Positions 21,738 to 31,858 of a stretch of DNA of 44,540 nt are shown here, piece after piece. A model generated the notes under the pieces. That model was not told the origin of the DNA. It saw only the letters and a list, made by a program, of their open reading frames with translations, and did no database searches. Position 1 is the stretch's first letter. Every line of letters begins with the position of its first letter. The DNA is from CAZMXS01 sp964570325 (GTDB lineage: Bacteria > Verrucomicrobiota > Kiritimatiellia > CAIQIC01 > CAZMXS01): the NCBI GenBank assembly GCA_964570325.1, contig CAZMXS010000038.1, positions 1 through 44,540 of the forward strand, in the 5' to 3' direction. The position numbers were made by a program, and so were the translations under genes.

Positions 21738-24293
21738 ATGCCCCACCCGATGAACCCCAAATCCCTACCGGTATACGAGATTGAGACGGCACTGGTCACG
21801 CACTTGCGCGGGCATAACCGCCTGATTGTCCAGGCGCCAACCGGCTCCGGAAAAACCACACAGGTTCCGCAAATACTGTTGGACCGCGGCTTGCTCGGCG
21901 ACGGACAGGTGGTGATCCTGCAGCCGCGACGGCTCGCCACCCGCCTGTTGGCCGCCCGCGTGGCAGCCGAGCGTGGCGCGCGGCTAGGCGACGAGGTCGG
22001 CTACCAGATCCGCTTCGAGGACCGCTCCGGCCCCCGCACCCGAATCAAGTACGAAACCGAAGGCATCCTGCTGCGGCAAATGCTGAGCAATCCGGAGTTG
22101 AAAGGCGTGGCCGCCGTCATCTTCGATGAGTTTCACGAGCGCCATCTCTACGGCGACATCACGCTTGCGCGCGCGCTCGACATCCAGGAATCCGTCCGGC
22201 CTGACCTGAAAATTCTGGTCATGTCCGCGACCCTCGCGGCGGAGCCGCTGCAACGCTATCTGGCCCCCTGCCCCGCGCTCAACTCCGAAGGGCGCGTATT
22301 CCCGGTGACGATCGAGTATCTGGCGCACCCGGCCGAAATCGCCGATGACCGCCCCTGGGAAATCGCCGCGCGCGAGTTCGAGCGGCTCGCGCGCGCGCAC
22401 GAAGGCGACGTATTGATTTTCATGCCCGGCGGGTACGAGATCGGCCGGACCGTCCAAGCCCTGCAGCATTCGCCGGCGGCGCATGGATGCCTCGTGCTGC
22501 CCCTGCACGGCGAACTGCCGCCCGACGCGCAGGACGCCGCCGTAGCCCGCTACGACCGGCGCAAGGTCGTGGTGGCGACCAACGTCGCGGAGACCTCGCT
22601 GACCATTGACGGCATCCGGCTGGTAATTGACAGCGGATTGGCGCGCGTCGCCCGCTTCGACCCTTATCGCGGCATCAACACGCTCCTGATCGAGAAAATC
22701 AGCCGCGCCGCGGCCGATCAGCGCGCCGGACGCGCAGGGCGCACCGCGGCCGGCCACTGTCTGCGGCTATGGACCGAGCGCGACCATGCCGCGCGCCCGC
22801 TGCAGGAAATCCCCGAGGTCCGCCGGCTGGACCTGGCCGAAGTGGTGCTGATGCTCAAGGCGTCCGGCGTATCCGACGCCCGCGCCTTCCGCTGGCTGGA
22901 GCCGCCGGAGCCGCGCGCGCTCGCCCGCGCCGAAAGCCTGCTGTGCGATCTGGGCGCCGTGGATGCCGCCTCCGGCGCGGTCACGGAACTGGGCCGGCGA
23001 ATGCTCTCGTTCCCGGTGCATCCGCGCTACGCGCGCATGCTGCTCGCCGCCGAACGCTTTGGCGCCGTCCGTTCCGCCGCTTGGATCGCGGCTTTGACCC
23101 AAGGCCGCAACCTGCTCCAACGGCGGAGCGGACGCGAGGCGGACGCCGATCGCGAGGATTTCCTCGGCGCGGAGGCCGCCTCGGATTTCTTCATCCTCAT
23201 GCGCGCGCTGACCTACGCGGAGAAGCACCACTTCAACGTAGACAAATGCCGTCGGCTCGGAATCCATGCCCAAGCCGCGCGACAGGCGCGCCCGCTGTTC
23301 GAATTCTTCATCCGCATCGCCCGCGAACAGGGTCTGCGGATCGAAGACGCGCCAGCGGCCGATGAAGCCGTGCAGCAATGCGTTCTGGCCGGATTTTCCG
23401 ACCAGTTGGCGCGGCGGCTCGACACCGGCACATTGCGCTGCGAGTTGGTTCACGGCCGCAAGGGCGAATTGGCGCGCGAGAGCGTCGTCCGCGACAGTCC
23501 GCTGCTGGTCGCGGCGGAGGTGCGCGAGATCGAAGGCGGCCGCGCGCGCGAACTGAACGTTCTGCTTTCGCTGGCGACGGCGGTGCGCGAGGAGTGGCTC
23601 CGCGAAATGTTCCCCGGCGATTTCAGCGAGACGCAGGAGGTGATTTACGACGCGGGCCAGAAGCGTTGTTTCGGCGTCGTCAGCCGCCGCTTCCGCGACC
23701 TGGCGCTGGAAAGTCGGCGCACCGAACGTCCGCCGGCGGACGCCGCCGCGGAATTGCTGGCGTTCGAGGTAATCAAGGGCAACCTGACGCTCAACAGTTG
23801 GGACCATGCGGTTGAGCAATGGATTCTACGCGTAAACTTCCTGGCGCGCGCCTGTCCCGAACTGGGCCTGCCGCCGGTAACGGCAGCCGATCGCATGGCG
23901 ATCATCCAACAGGTCTGCCACGGCGCGGTATCCTACAAGGAAATCAAAGACCAGCCGGTCTGGCCCGTGCTGCGGGAATGGCTGAACCCGGCCCAACAGG
24001 ATCTGTTGGATAAACACGCGCCGGAACGGATCGTCATCCGCGCCGACCGCAAGGCCAAGGTGACCTACACCAGCGATGCCGCCCCCTTCATCTCCGCGCG
24101 CATCCAGGATTTGTACGATGTGAAAGGGGATTTTCGCGTGGCAATGGGCCGCGTGCCGCTGGTCATCCACATCCTCGCGCCCAGCCAGCGCCCGGTGCAG
24201 GTCACGCAGGATCTCGCCGGTTTCTGGCGCGACCACTATCCGCGCATCAAGCAGGAATTGCAACGCAAGTATCCCAAGCACGAGTGGCGCTGA
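21738..24293 (+). CDS. hrpB: ATP-dependent helicase HrpB
   Basis: This 851-residue DEAH-type superfamily 2 helicase has Walker A APTGSGKT at 33-40, LQPRRLATRL (motif Ia), motif II DEFH at 130-133, MSATL (motif III), ATNVAETSLTIDG (motif V) and DQRAGRAGR (motif VI). The HA2 region and an HrpB C-terminal domain follow (GRVPLVIHILAPSQRPVQVT, then FWRDHYPRIKQEL). Length and C-terminus distinguish HrpB from the longer HrpA. HrpB proteins are poorly understood RNA helicases. The open frame extends upstream, but ATG 21738 begins the conserved part. Confidence 0.93.
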   Translation: MPHPMNPKSLPVYEIETALVTHLRGHNRLIVQAPTGSGKTTQVPQILLDRGLLGDGQVVILQPRRLATRLLAARVAAERGARLGDEVGYQIRFEDRSGPRTRIKYETEGILLRQMLSNPELKGVAAVIFDEFHERHLYGDITLARALDIQESVRPDLKILVMSATLAAEPLQRYLAPCPALNSEGRVFPVTIEYLAHPAEIADDRPWEIAAREFERLARAHEGDVLIFMPGGYEIGRTVQALQHSPAAHGCLVLPLHGELPPDAQDAAVARYDRRKVVVATNVAETSLTIDGIRLVIDSGLARVARFDPYRGINTLLIEKISRAAADQRAGRAGRTAAGHCLRLWTERDHAARPLQEIPEVRRLDLAEVVLMLKASGVSDARAFRWLEPPEPRALARAESLLCDLGAVDAASGAVTELGRRMLSFPVHPRYARMLLAAERFGAVRSAAWIAALTQGRNLLQRRSGREADADREDFLGAEAASDFFILMRALTYAEKHHFNVDKCRRLGIHAQAARQARPLFEFFIRIAREQGLRIEDAPAADEAVQQCVLAGFSDQLARRLDTGTLRCELVHGRKGELARESVVRDSPLLVAAEVREIEGGRARELNVLLSLATAVREEWLREMFPGDFSETQEVIYDAGQKRCFGVVSRRFRDLALESRRTERPPADAAAELLAFEVIKGNLTLNSWDHAVEQWILRVNFLARACPELGLPPVTAADRMAIIQQVCHGAVSYKEIKDQPVWPVLREWLNPAQQDLLDKHAPERIVIRADRKAKVTYTSDAAPFISARIQDLYDVKGDFRVAMGRVPLVIHILAPSQRPVQVTQDLAGFWRDHYPRIKQELQRKYPKHEWR

Positions 24294-24299
24294 ATAGAG

Positions 24300-24339
24300 C
24301 CCGACCGACCGGGAACGCCAACGGTGGACGTCGGTCGGG
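24300..24339. terminator. Inverted repeat between convergent genes, probable bidirectional terminator
   Basis: CCCGACCGAC (24300-24309) and GTCGGTCGGG (24330-24339) form a perfect 10-bp stem just after the hrpB stop and 66 bp from the end of the convergent GH57 gene. There is no T run on either side, so termination efficiency is uncertain. Confidence 0.4.
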
Positions 24340-24405
24340 AGTACGCTTGGGCCCGCCGTCGCGCCACCAGCCGGCGCGTCCGACCCAGCCTCCGGAATTC
24401 GCGGC

Positions 24406-27400
24406 TTATGGTTCAAATCGGATGCGATAAGCCCGGAAGGTGTTGCTGACCGCGGCGGCATCCACGTAGGTTTCCGTCGAGCCCACGCCTTCCGCCGCGC
24501 CGGTTTCCGTGACCGTCGCCAGGTTGGTGAATATGGGCACCCCCAACAGGTTCGTGGACACGTCCACATGGTAGGTCTTGCCACCCACCGTCTGCCAAGT
24601 GACCCGCGAGCCCGGGTTGGTCGGATACTCGCAGGACTCAACGATCAGCCGCGAGGCGGCGCTCCGCGGATTGGTGTTGAGCCAATACTCCTCCAGATTT
24701 GTAAAGCCGTCGTTATCGCTGTCGGCCGACGCCACCGCACCGGTCGCGCTGCCGAAGTAACGGGTTTCCCAATCATCCGGGATGCCGTTCTGGTTGGAAT
24801 CCTGGCCTAACTTTCCGATAGGCAACCCCGTGAGCGTGACAAACGTGAACGCAAAGTTGTTCCACTCGTCGCGCGCGGCGTTGTTCGTGGCCGTCAATCC
24901 CAGGTAATTGCCGGAAAGGTAACGGTCGCTGCCGTTGACCGACGAATTGGCCAGCACGCCGGAAAGGTGACAGTTGCTGATGCTGCCGATGCCCTGCGGC
25001 GCATTCAGGCTGGACCAGGGAATGGAGCATATCCAGCGCGTGGTAACCCGGGCCGGATCGTAACTGTCCGTGACGGGGTTGGTGGACACGCCGTTAAACT
25101 GCGCCAGACGCGCGCCGCCCACCGTCCAGAAGCCACCCGTCGCCGTGTAGAACACACCCTGGCCGAAATCGTATCCGTTCGCCAGATTGAACTCGGGGAA
25201 GGTGCCGTCGCCCCACTGATCGCCCAGCAGAATGGCGATATCCACCGGCGGCGTGAACGCCAGGTTGTGCATATTGCTCAAGCCGTTCGGCCGCGAAAAG
25301 ATATACCAGAAATTCTCCGCATTGTCCGTGAGCGTGTTCAGCGCCAGGAACAGCGCCATTGCGTTGTTGGTCTCCGAACCAGACACGTTGGCGCCGATGC
25401 CGCCGATATACAGGTTGGAAGCGTCATAGTTCAGGTATACATGCCCGAAACTCCCGAACCCACCCTGGTCCACCGTCACTGCGTCGCCACCGGCCAGATT
25501 CATATCAAAGGCCTCGCCCACATAATTCATCGCGCCGGTGCTCGCGTGGATAGTCGGCGTGCCCGGCGCGAAATAAACACTCTGCGTCACCCCGCCGGAA
25601 CAGTTGTCCACCGACTTTGCCCAGTCCTGGGCGTAGTTGTTGTCCCAAACGCCGGCGCCATCGTTAAAGCAGACATTGATGACTTCCGTTCCCGGCAACA
25701 GATTGTTGGTCCAGATCCAGCTTGCGCCGTAACGGGCCATCGCGGGCGCGGGTGTGATTACGTCCCGCCAACCGTTGCGGCCGACGTGGATATACACACC
25801 AGTCGCGTTTGCCAGCGGACCGTTCCCGGGAAGATAGGTGATCACAACCGGGTCGCAGCCAACCGGGTTCGTCGGGGTCCAGGCGACGGAGGACAACGTC
25901 GGATTGGTCGAGCACGCGAAAATTACCGTGGCCCATGGATTGGCTTCACCGTCCTTGGTCGTGCCGGACGCATTTTCAAAGTAAACGCTGGCCGACTGCG
26001 CGCCGCCGGGAATCGAGTTGGAGCCGGTCCAGACACCGCCCATGACGCCGGTCATGGCCTTGTTCGTGGTAATCGCGAAGTGACCGCTAAAGGTCAGGAC
26101 CATGTGCACCGGGTTGGCGGTGTTCAGCACGCGGTGGCTCGAATCATAGTTCACCGTCAGCACACCACAGTCCTCCGGCTGGACGGGGCTGAAGGCAACC
26201 GGGTTGCTGCAATTGGCAACCGCCACATACCAGTCCTGATCATAGTTGTTATCCCACAAGCCGACCCCGTTATGGAACACGCAGTTCACGCGGTAGGTGC
26301 CATACGCGGTGCGGTTCGTATACACCCAGTTTGTGCCCTGCCTGGCCATAAGGACATCCGTGACGTCCTGCCACGGCAGGTTGCGCCCGACGTGGATGTA
26401 GATGTTGGTAGCGGTCTTCAGCGGACCGTCATTTGGGCTGTAGGTGATAAGAATGTCGTCGCAACCGTCCGGGGCGGACGGATTAAAACTTACAGCCGAT
26501 GGCCGCGAGCTGGCGCAAGCGCTGATTCCGACCGCCCAGTTGGCGCCGCTGTTGTTGTCAATCACGCCGCCGGCGCCGGCCGTATCGCTAAAATACACAA
26601 TCGCATTGGTCGCGCCGGCGGGGATGGCATTGGTCACCACCCATTGCTTCGCGCCGCTGGCGGCCATCGGATAATTCGAAGCTCCGGTGGCGAAATTGTC
26701 GAACGTAAGCTTGAGATAAACGGGGCTGGCATTGCTCAAACTGCGGGTGGTCGCGTTGTAGCGCGTGACCAACTGGTCGCAATCGCGCGGCGCGGCGGGC
26801 GTGAAAGTCACCGGCACACCGCCGCCCTGCGAACCGACAAAGACGTGTTGGATGTCGGTCCGCGTCACATTGCCGCGACCGTCATACGCTTCGACGTAAT
26901 AATCCAGCAACTGATTATTGTAACCGGTGACGTAGGCCCAGTACTCGTCGGCGATCGCGGTCGGCATGATAAAGAAATTAATCTCGCCGCTATTGAAGAT
27001 GTTGCTGACGAACGTGCTGCCGAGGCGGACGTTCATCGGCCAGCTTGACCATGGACCCACGGAGGCGCCACCGGCATAGGTTTCGTTGTCGTTGTTGTCA
27101 ACGGGGTTGAAGCCGTCGTAATCCGCGCGCACCTTGAGCACGACCGAGGTCACGCCATTGACGTCGTAGGCAAACGTCCAGACGTGGAAGTCCGAAGGCG
27201 CGATCCATTGGCGATAGCCGAAGATGGCGCCATAGTTGGTCGCGCCGGGGTTGTACGGATAACGCTGCGGAATGAAAACCGTCGGGCCGAGCGCATCCTG
27301 GTGCAAATGGCCGGAAAGGATTTGGTTGGCGTATTCAATGGCCTTGTTGCCGGCCAGTGAAGGCTTGACCTCCATGTCAATGGCGGCGCCGTAGTACATG

Positions 27401-28929
27401 TAACCGCTGTCGAGCGCGCCAAGGAAGAAATGCCAGGCCAGTTCGGCCGCGTTGGCGCCGTTGTCGGTCCCGTTGCGCTGGACCGGTTCCTGGATCTTCC
27501 ACGCCAGCACCTGGTTGGTGACATTCCATGATTTGTAGATCTGCTCGGCGGTGCTGACAAAGTTCTGCGCGGCCATAATGACGGCCCAGTTGCGAAAGTC
27601 CTCCGCCCAGCCATTGGTGATGTCGGCGTAGGTTGCGGGGTCGGAATAAACGTAGGCGGGCGAGCGGCGGTCGCGTTGCGGAGGCCAGAGCCAGTTGACA
27701 TACATCGGGTGGCCCCAGTCATCGGCGGCGTTGAACCAGGCGCCATCCTCGATGTGGACCAGGTCGCTCTCCGGCGGCGGATTCTCGTCGAGGAACGTTT
27801 GAATGGTCGTCGGTCGGTAACCAGCGCCGCCGGCGGAATTGACGAAGTTGGGCACAGCCTCCTGGTAGTAACTGAAGCCGCCGCCCCAGGCGTTATCGCC
27901 GTCGTGGGAAAACAGCGCGATACAGGGACGGTCATGGGAAGCGTAGCCGTTGAGCATATTGAGGATATCAATCCCCTGCTGGCTGTAGCCATCGCGATAG
28001 CTGCCGAGGTCGGTCATGGGGACGGCGATGATTTTATATTCCGCGCCGTTGGTCGGGTCCACGTACTTGACCCAATGCGGTTGGAAGGAAAACGGCAGCG
28101 ATTCGGTCGAACCGCGCCCGTCAATCTCACCCGAGTACCAGCCGCCGCTGTTGACGGCATTGTTTTGGTCGGCCTTGTTGGGCGGATCGTAAAGCCCCTT
28201 GCCATGCAACTGCACATAATTGGGATGCGTGCGCGAAAGGTGATGATTGGGGACAATGACCCACGTGTAGCCGGCATCCACCACATCCTTGATAATGCGT
28301 TCGGAGAACGCCTCCTCGGAACAGCGGAATCCGTAGGAGCGTTCGCCCGTGTCACTGCCGACCCATGCCTTCCACCAGATATCCTGGTTGATGGCGATCT
28401 CCTTCCGGCGCGCATCCTTGTCAATCAACGGCATGAACGCATGATGATAGGCAAAACCAACCGGCTCCAGCTTGCTGCGGTTGCGCGTCGTTTTCCAGCC
28501 GCGCGCCTCGCGAATCGAGGCATACCACGTGGGACCGTATCCGAGCGAATTGTGGTCGCCGAGGCTCCAGACATTCTCAATCAGACTGCCGGCGTACGAT
28601 AACTGCGCGCCACCATCGGGCTGGCCGCTCATCGCGGCCACGGAGTCGCGGGTGCGATACTGATAAGCCGCCTTACGGTCATCTAACCCGAAAATATCGC
28701 TCAAATTGTTCTGGGGATGCCCCGGATATGTCGGACTGCCGCTGAGCGACTCATAGGCGAACTGGTAGCGATTGAGGCCGGACACCTTTTCCGGCCAGTA
28801 AATAGGCTGCTGCAAGTGCCAAAGATACGAGGAATACACTTTGTAACTTCCGGCAAAAGCCATCCCCTCTCCGCATAACCCCACCACCACCCCAAGCAGG
28901 ATTTTGACTGACCAGTCAGCTTTTTTCAT
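24406..28929 (-). CDS. Very large secreted GH57 glycoside hydrolase with repeated carbohydrate-binding domains
   Basis: This protein of 1,507 residues has a signal peptide ending near GMAFA. The N-terminal about 560 residues carry a GH57-like catalytic domain, starting YLWHLQQPIYWPE (the family's HxHQP-like opening in variant form). It also has FAYHHAFMPL, RCSEEAFSERI and ALFSHDGDNAWGG. Four domains follow in an A-B-A-B order (about 705, 816, 913 and 1,020). The B units contain IYIHVGRN and WDNNY, typical of CBM25-like starch-binding modules. Residues about 1,120-1,380 form a further carbohydrate-binding-like beta domain. The end has a calcium-binding segment (SNQNGIPDDWE, DSDNDGFTNLEEYW) and a small beta domain common in PVC bacteria. 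It probably degrades alpha-glucans outside the cell. ATG 28929 has GAGG upstream. Confidence 0.85.
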   Translation of the reverse strand: MKKADWSVKILLGVVVGLCGEGMAFAGSYKVYSSYLWHLQQPIYWPEKVSGLNRYQFAYESLSGSPTYPGHPQNNLSDIFGLDDRKAAYQYRTRDSVAAMSGQPDGGAQLSYAGSLIENVWSLGDHNSLGYGPTWYASIREARGWKTTRNRSKLEPVGFAYHHAFMPLIDKDARRKEIAINQDIWWKAWVGSDTGERSYGFRCSEEAFSERIIKDVVDAGYTWVIVPNHHLSRTHPNYVQLHGKGLYDPPNKADQNNAVNSGGWYSGEIDGRGSTESLPFSFQPHWVKYVDPTNGAEYKIIAVPMTDLGSYRDGYSQQGIDILNMLNGYASHDRPCIALFSHDGDNAWGGGFSYYQEAVPNFVNSAGGAGYRPTTIQTFLDENPPPESDLVHIEDGAWFNAADDWGHPMYVNWLWPPQRDRRSPAYVYSDPATYADITNGWAEDFRNWAVIMAAQNFVSTAEQIYKSWNVTNQVLAWKIQEPVQRNGTDNGANAAELAWHFFLGALDSGYMYYGAAIDMEVKPSLAGNKAIEYANQILSGHLHQDALGPTVFIPQRYPYNPGATNYGAIFGYRQWIAPSDFHVWTFAYDVNGVTSVVLKVRADYDGFNPVDNNDNETYAGGASVGPWSSWPMNVRLGSTFVSNIFNSGEINFFIMPTAIADEYWAYVTGYNNQLLDYYVEAYDGRGNVTRTDIQHVFVGSQGGGVPVTFTPAAPRDCDQLVTRYNATTRSLSNASPVYLKLTFDNFATGASNYPMAASGAKQWVVTNAIPAGATNAIVYFSDTAGAGGVIDNNSGANWAVGISACASSRPSAVSFNPSAPDGCDDILITYSPNDGPLKTATNIYIHVGRNLPWQDVTDVLMARQGTNWVYTNRTAYGTYRVNCVFHNGVGLWDNNYDQDWYVAVANCSNPVAFSPVQPEDCGVLTVNYDSSHRVLNTANPVHMVLTFSGHFAITTNKAMTGVMGGVWTGSNSIPGGAQSASVYFENASGTTKDGEANPWATVIFACSTNPTLSSVAWTPTNPVGCDPVVITYLPGNGPLANATGVYIHVGRNGWRDVITPAPAMARYGASWIWTNNLLPGTEVINVCFNDGAGVWDNNYAQDWAKSVDNCSGGVTQSVYFAPGTPTIHASTGAMNYVGEAFDMNLAGGDAVTVDQGGFGSFGHVYLNYDASNLYIGGIGANVSGSETNNAMALFLALNTLTDNAENFWYIFSRPNGLSNMHNLAFTPPVDIAILLGDQWGDGTFPEFNLANGYDFGQGVFYTATGGFWTVGGARLAQFNGVSTNPVTDSYDPARVTTRWICSIPWSSLNAPQGIGSISNCHLSGVLANSSVNGSDRYLSGNYLGLTATNNAARDEWNNFAFTFVTLTGLPIGKLGQDSNQNGIPDDWETRYFGSATGAVASADSDNDGFTNLEEYWLNTNPRSAASRLIVESCEYPTNPGSRVTWQTVGGKTYHVDVSTNLLGVPIFTNLATVTETGAAEGVGSTETYVDAAAVSNTFRAYRIRFEP

Positions 28930-29190
28930 AAACACCTCGCAAGTTACCGCCCCCGCTCGGGTAAAACGTTACACCCACAGCGGATCCATGTATAACTTTT
29001 TTTGAAAAATACACTTGCCGAAGCCTTTTGCAGCCACTTTAATATCAAAAGTGAGAAAAAAAGAATAAAAATACGCTAAACAAATATCCGGTTTGGGGTA
29101 AGGTTTACGTATACTATGAAAAATTCGCAATTTCACTCAAGTTTTGGGGCAATGGATGGATATTATGGCGGTAAGCCGAGGGAGGGGAAC

Positions 29191-29415
29191 ATGGAGAATC
29201 AGTTGATGAGCGAACGCGTTCAGATTGAGCGCAAACTTTTCTATTTTGACCTGAAGGAGAATCCGCGGGGGCGGTTCCTCAAGATCACGGAGGAGGTCGG
29301 CGGGCGCCGGGATACGATCATCATCCCGTCTACTGGCCTCGACAACTTCCGGGACGCGATCCAGCACGCCATCCAAGCCGACAAGCAGAACGAGCTGGTG
29401 GCCGTCGGCGAATAA
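29191..29415 (+). CDS. PUR-family (DUF3276) nucleic-acid-binding protein
   Basis: This 74-residue protein contains ERKLFYFDLKENPRGRFLKI and RRDTIIIPSTGLDNFRDAI, the PUR (Pur-alpha-like) repeat that binds single-stranded nucleic acid, known in bacteria as DUF3276. ATG 29191 is chosen because a strong GGGAGGGG lies just upstream. An upstream in-frame ATG at 29116 would add 25 unconserved residues. The long leader (28930-29190) is AT-rich and includes a TATACT box at about 29111. A single PUR repeat implies dimer formation. Confidence 0.8.
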   Translation: MENQLMSERVQIERKLFYFDLKENPRGRFLKITEEVGGRRDTIIIPSTGLDNFRDAIQHAIQADKQNELVAVGE

Positions 29416-29604
29416 GGCCGGCTGTTAGTTGATGTTCAGCGTTATTGCTCCAAGCATAGGGCCAATGTAGATCGAGTCGGCCGGGTTCGTTCCGTGGCAT
29501 TGCCTGTGTGCTTTTCGTTGGCCTTTACTTTTCCGGTTGGTTCGGGTGTTTTTCTCAAAACACACTCGCATATTCATGCGGGATAATTTATTCTCCGCCT
29601 GTTC

Positions 29605-30216
29605 ATGAACGAGGACCGGCAAAGCAACAAAGCGCCAGATCCTTCGCAAGAAGATGATGTGCAATTGGTTGCCAAGGCCAGGGAACAGGATTTGGCCGCC
29701 TATGCCCAGCTCGTGCAGCGCTACCAGTCGCGCATCTACGGGCTCATCTATAATATGACGAGCAACCGGGAGGATGCGGAGGATTTGGTCCAGGATGTCT
29801 TCGTTAAAACATATAAATCTCTCAGCCAGTTCAAAGGGCATTCATCTTTCTACACTTGGGTGTACCGAATCGCCGTCAATCAGACGATCAATTTTCTCAA
29901 GAAGCGCAAACGCGGGCCGCAATTGAGTCTGGACGACATGGATAGCGCGGTGGAGCGCGATCCGGCCTATGTCGAACTGCGGGCGCGGGAATCGCCCTTC
30001 CGCGACGCCACGCTTTCGGAATTGCAAGGAAAATTGAACAAAGCCCTGCTCACCTTGTCTGAAAAACATAGAGCGGTAGTGGTTCTACATGACATTCAGG
30101 GCGTCCCCCACGACGAGATAGCAAAAATGATCGGGTGCTCACAGGGAACGGTGCGGTCGCGACTTTTCTACGCCCGGCAGCGACTGCAAACTGAACTGGC
30201 GGAGTATGCGCCATGA
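29605..30216 (+). CDS. ECF RNA polymerase sigma factor (RpoE-like)
   Basis: This 203-residue protein has region 2 (YQSRIYGLIYNMTSNREDAE, DLVQDVFVKTYKSL, FYTWVYRIAVNQTINFLKK), a linker, and region 4 (LLTLSEKHRAVVVLHDIQG, EIAKMIGCSQGTVRSRLFYAR). It recruits RNA polymerase to an unknown regulon. The stop overlaps the start of the anti-sigma gene (ATGA), indicating coupled translation. The 190-bp upstream region shows no recognisable self-promoter by eye. Confidence 0.93.
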   Translation: MNEDRQSNKAPDPSQEDDVQLVAKAREQDLAAYAQLVQRYQSRIYGLIYNMTSNREDAEDLVQDVFVKTYKSLSQFKGHSSFYTWVYRIAVNQTINFLKKRKRGPQLSLDDMDSAVERDPAYVELRARESPFRDATLSELQGKLNKALLTLSEKHRAVVVLHDIQGVPHDEIAKMIGCSQGTVRSRLFYARQRLQTELAEYAP

Positions 30217-30758
30217 ACTGCAAGCAGATCCAACTGGCATTGGTCGAACACGAGGACGGGGAGCGGCCGGATAGCATCCGGGAACACCTTTTCACCTGCG
30301 ATGCGTGCCGCCAGGCGGCTGAGCGGGCGGACACCATTAAGAAGTTGATGGCGCTCAAGCGTTACGAGGTTCCCGATCCCGGTTTTCCCAGCCGTTCGCT
30401 GGATCGGATCTGCCGCCGAATCGAGAACTTGGAGGCGGAAAAGGAAACCGAAACCGTAACCCTGTGGGAACTCCTCTTGGGACCGCGCCCTGCATTTCGT
30501 CTGGCGCTGGCCGCCATTCTGCTAATCCTCTGGGGCATGAACTTCGCGCTCATTCCCAGCCGCCCGGAAATCAATCACCAACTGGTCGGCCCCAAAACCC
30601 GTCTTTCATTCGGCGCCCAACTGCTCGCAACGCGCTCCAATGCCACGCTTTCCCCCAACGCCCCGCAACTGGTCAACCATCCGTCCCCCACCAATAGCGG
30701 GCCGATACACATTGACTACGGCACCAAGGAATCCGTGCCGGTGAAATACGAGTATTGA
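30213..30758 (+). CDS. Zinc-finger (HC2) anti-sigma factor
   Basis: This 181-residue protein has an N-terminal anti-sigma domain with the HxxxCxxC motif (EHLFTCDACRQ, His25-Cys29-Cys32). One membrane segment follows (FRLALAAILLILWGMNFALI, about 88-110) and then an outer region of about 70 residues rich in Asn and Pro. It should hold the co-encoded sigma factor at the membrane and release it on a signal. It overlaps the sigma gene by 4 nt. The extracytoplasmic part has no recognised sensor domain. Confidence 0.85.
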   Translation: MNCKQIQLALVEHEDGERPDSIREHLFTCDACRQAAERADTIKKLMALKRYEVPDPGFPSRSLDRICRRIENLEAEKETETVTLWELLLGPRPAFRLALAAILLILWGMNFALIPSRPEINHQLVGPKTRLSFGAQLLATRSNATLSPNAPQLVNHPSPTNSGPIHIDYGTKESVPVKYEY

Positions 30759-30827
30759 AGCGGGGCTAATCACAACTTGAAGGTTGACCCGTTTTGGCGG
30801 CCCCAAGGCCCACGAGGGCGCTTCACT

Positions 30828-31814
30828 TCAAGCCAGCCGGGCCAGTAACTCTTCGAATTGCGGCAGGTTCAATGATTGCGCACCGTCGCTGAGGGCCTTC
30901 TCCGGCTCGGGATGCACCTCAACAATCAGCCCGTCCGCACCTACCGCGCGCGCACCCAGCGACAGAGGAATCACGAACTCGGACTTGCCGGCCGCATGAC
31001 TCGGATCCACGATCATCGGCAGATGGCTAAGCCGCTTGACCGCCGGAATCGAGCCCAAGTCAAGCGTATTGCGCATGTGGTCCGCGAATGTCCGCACCCC
31101 GCGCTCGCACAAGATCACCCGGCCATTGCCGCCGGTTACAATGTATTCAGCCGCCATCAGCAGTTCCTCGATCGTGGCCGACATCCCGCGCTTAAGCAAC
31201 ACCGGTTTGGCGCTGCGGCCGGCCCGTCGCAGCAGGCTGAAGTTCTGCATATTGCGGGCGCCGATCTGAACGATATCCACCGCCGCCTCAACCGCATCGA
31301 AATTTTCGTGATCAATCGCTTCGGTCACGATGCCCAGCCCGAACTCGCGGCGCACCTCGGCCAGCAACCGCAGCGCCTCATCGCCCAGCCCCTGGAAGGC
31401 ATAGGGCGAGGTGCGCGGCTTGAATGCCCCCCCGCGCAGCAATCGGACTCCGCGCCGCGCGAGGAACTCGGCCACGCGAAAAACCTGGTCGCGTGATTCC
31501 ACCGAGCAAGGCCCGGCAATCAACGCGCAGCCGCTGCTGCCGCCAAAGCGCACACCGTTGACCTCAACCACGGTGTCGGTCGGATGGGTATCGCGGCTGA
31601 CCAGCTTGTAAGGCTTCGTAACCCGGATGCACTCCAGCACCCCGGCCAGATTCTCCAACGGCTCCGGGTCAACCGGCCCGCGGTTGCCCAGCACGCAGAC
31701 GGCGGTGCGCTCGGCGCCCGGCACCGGCTTGGGATCGAAACCCAGCGCCCGCACCTGATCCATCACCCGCCGGACCTGCTCGTCCGTCGCATCATGACGC
31801 ATGACAATCAGCAT
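30828..31814 (-). CDS. aroF: 3-deoxy-7-phosphoheptulonate (DAHP) synthase, class I beta
   Basis: This 328-residue enzyme catalyses the first step of the shikimate pathway, joining phosphoenolpyruvate and erythrose 4-phosphate. A ferredoxin-like regulatory domain (residues about 1-70, with MRHDATDEQV) precedes the barrel. The barrel motifs are AGPCSVES, RGGAFKPRTSPYAFQGLG, TEAIDHENF, QIGARNMQNF, LLKRGMSATIEE and VDPSHAAGKSE. The N-terminal domain implies feedback control, usually by tyrosine or prephenate. Class I beta enzymes with this domain are about 335 residues long. ATG 31814 starts the conserved domain. Confidence 0.92.
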   Translation of the reverse strand: MLIVMRHDATDEQVRRVMDQVRALGFDPKPVPGAERTAVCVLGNRGPVDPEPLENLAGVLECIRVTKPYKLVSRDTHPTDTVVEVNGVRFGGSSGCALIAGPCSVESRDQVFRVAEFLARRGVRLLRGGAFKPRTSPYAFQGLGDEALRLLAEVRREFGLGIVTEAIDHENFDAVEAAVDIVQIGARNMQNFSLLRRAGRSAKPVLLKRGMSATIEELLMAAEYIVTGGNGRVILCERGVRTFADHMRNTLDLGSIPAVKRLSHLPMIVDPSHAAGKSEFVIPLSLGARAVGADGLIVEVHPEPEKALSDGAQSLNLPQFEELLARLA

Positions 31815-31858
31815 GGCGGCCTTGAATACCAACGCGCGCCGGAGGTGTCAAACGCCAA

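Noticed and set aside
24967..27048. 693-codon plus-strand frame opposite the GH57 gene
   Set aside because: It is the antisense of a clearly recognisable secreted enzyme and has no domain or signal of its own.
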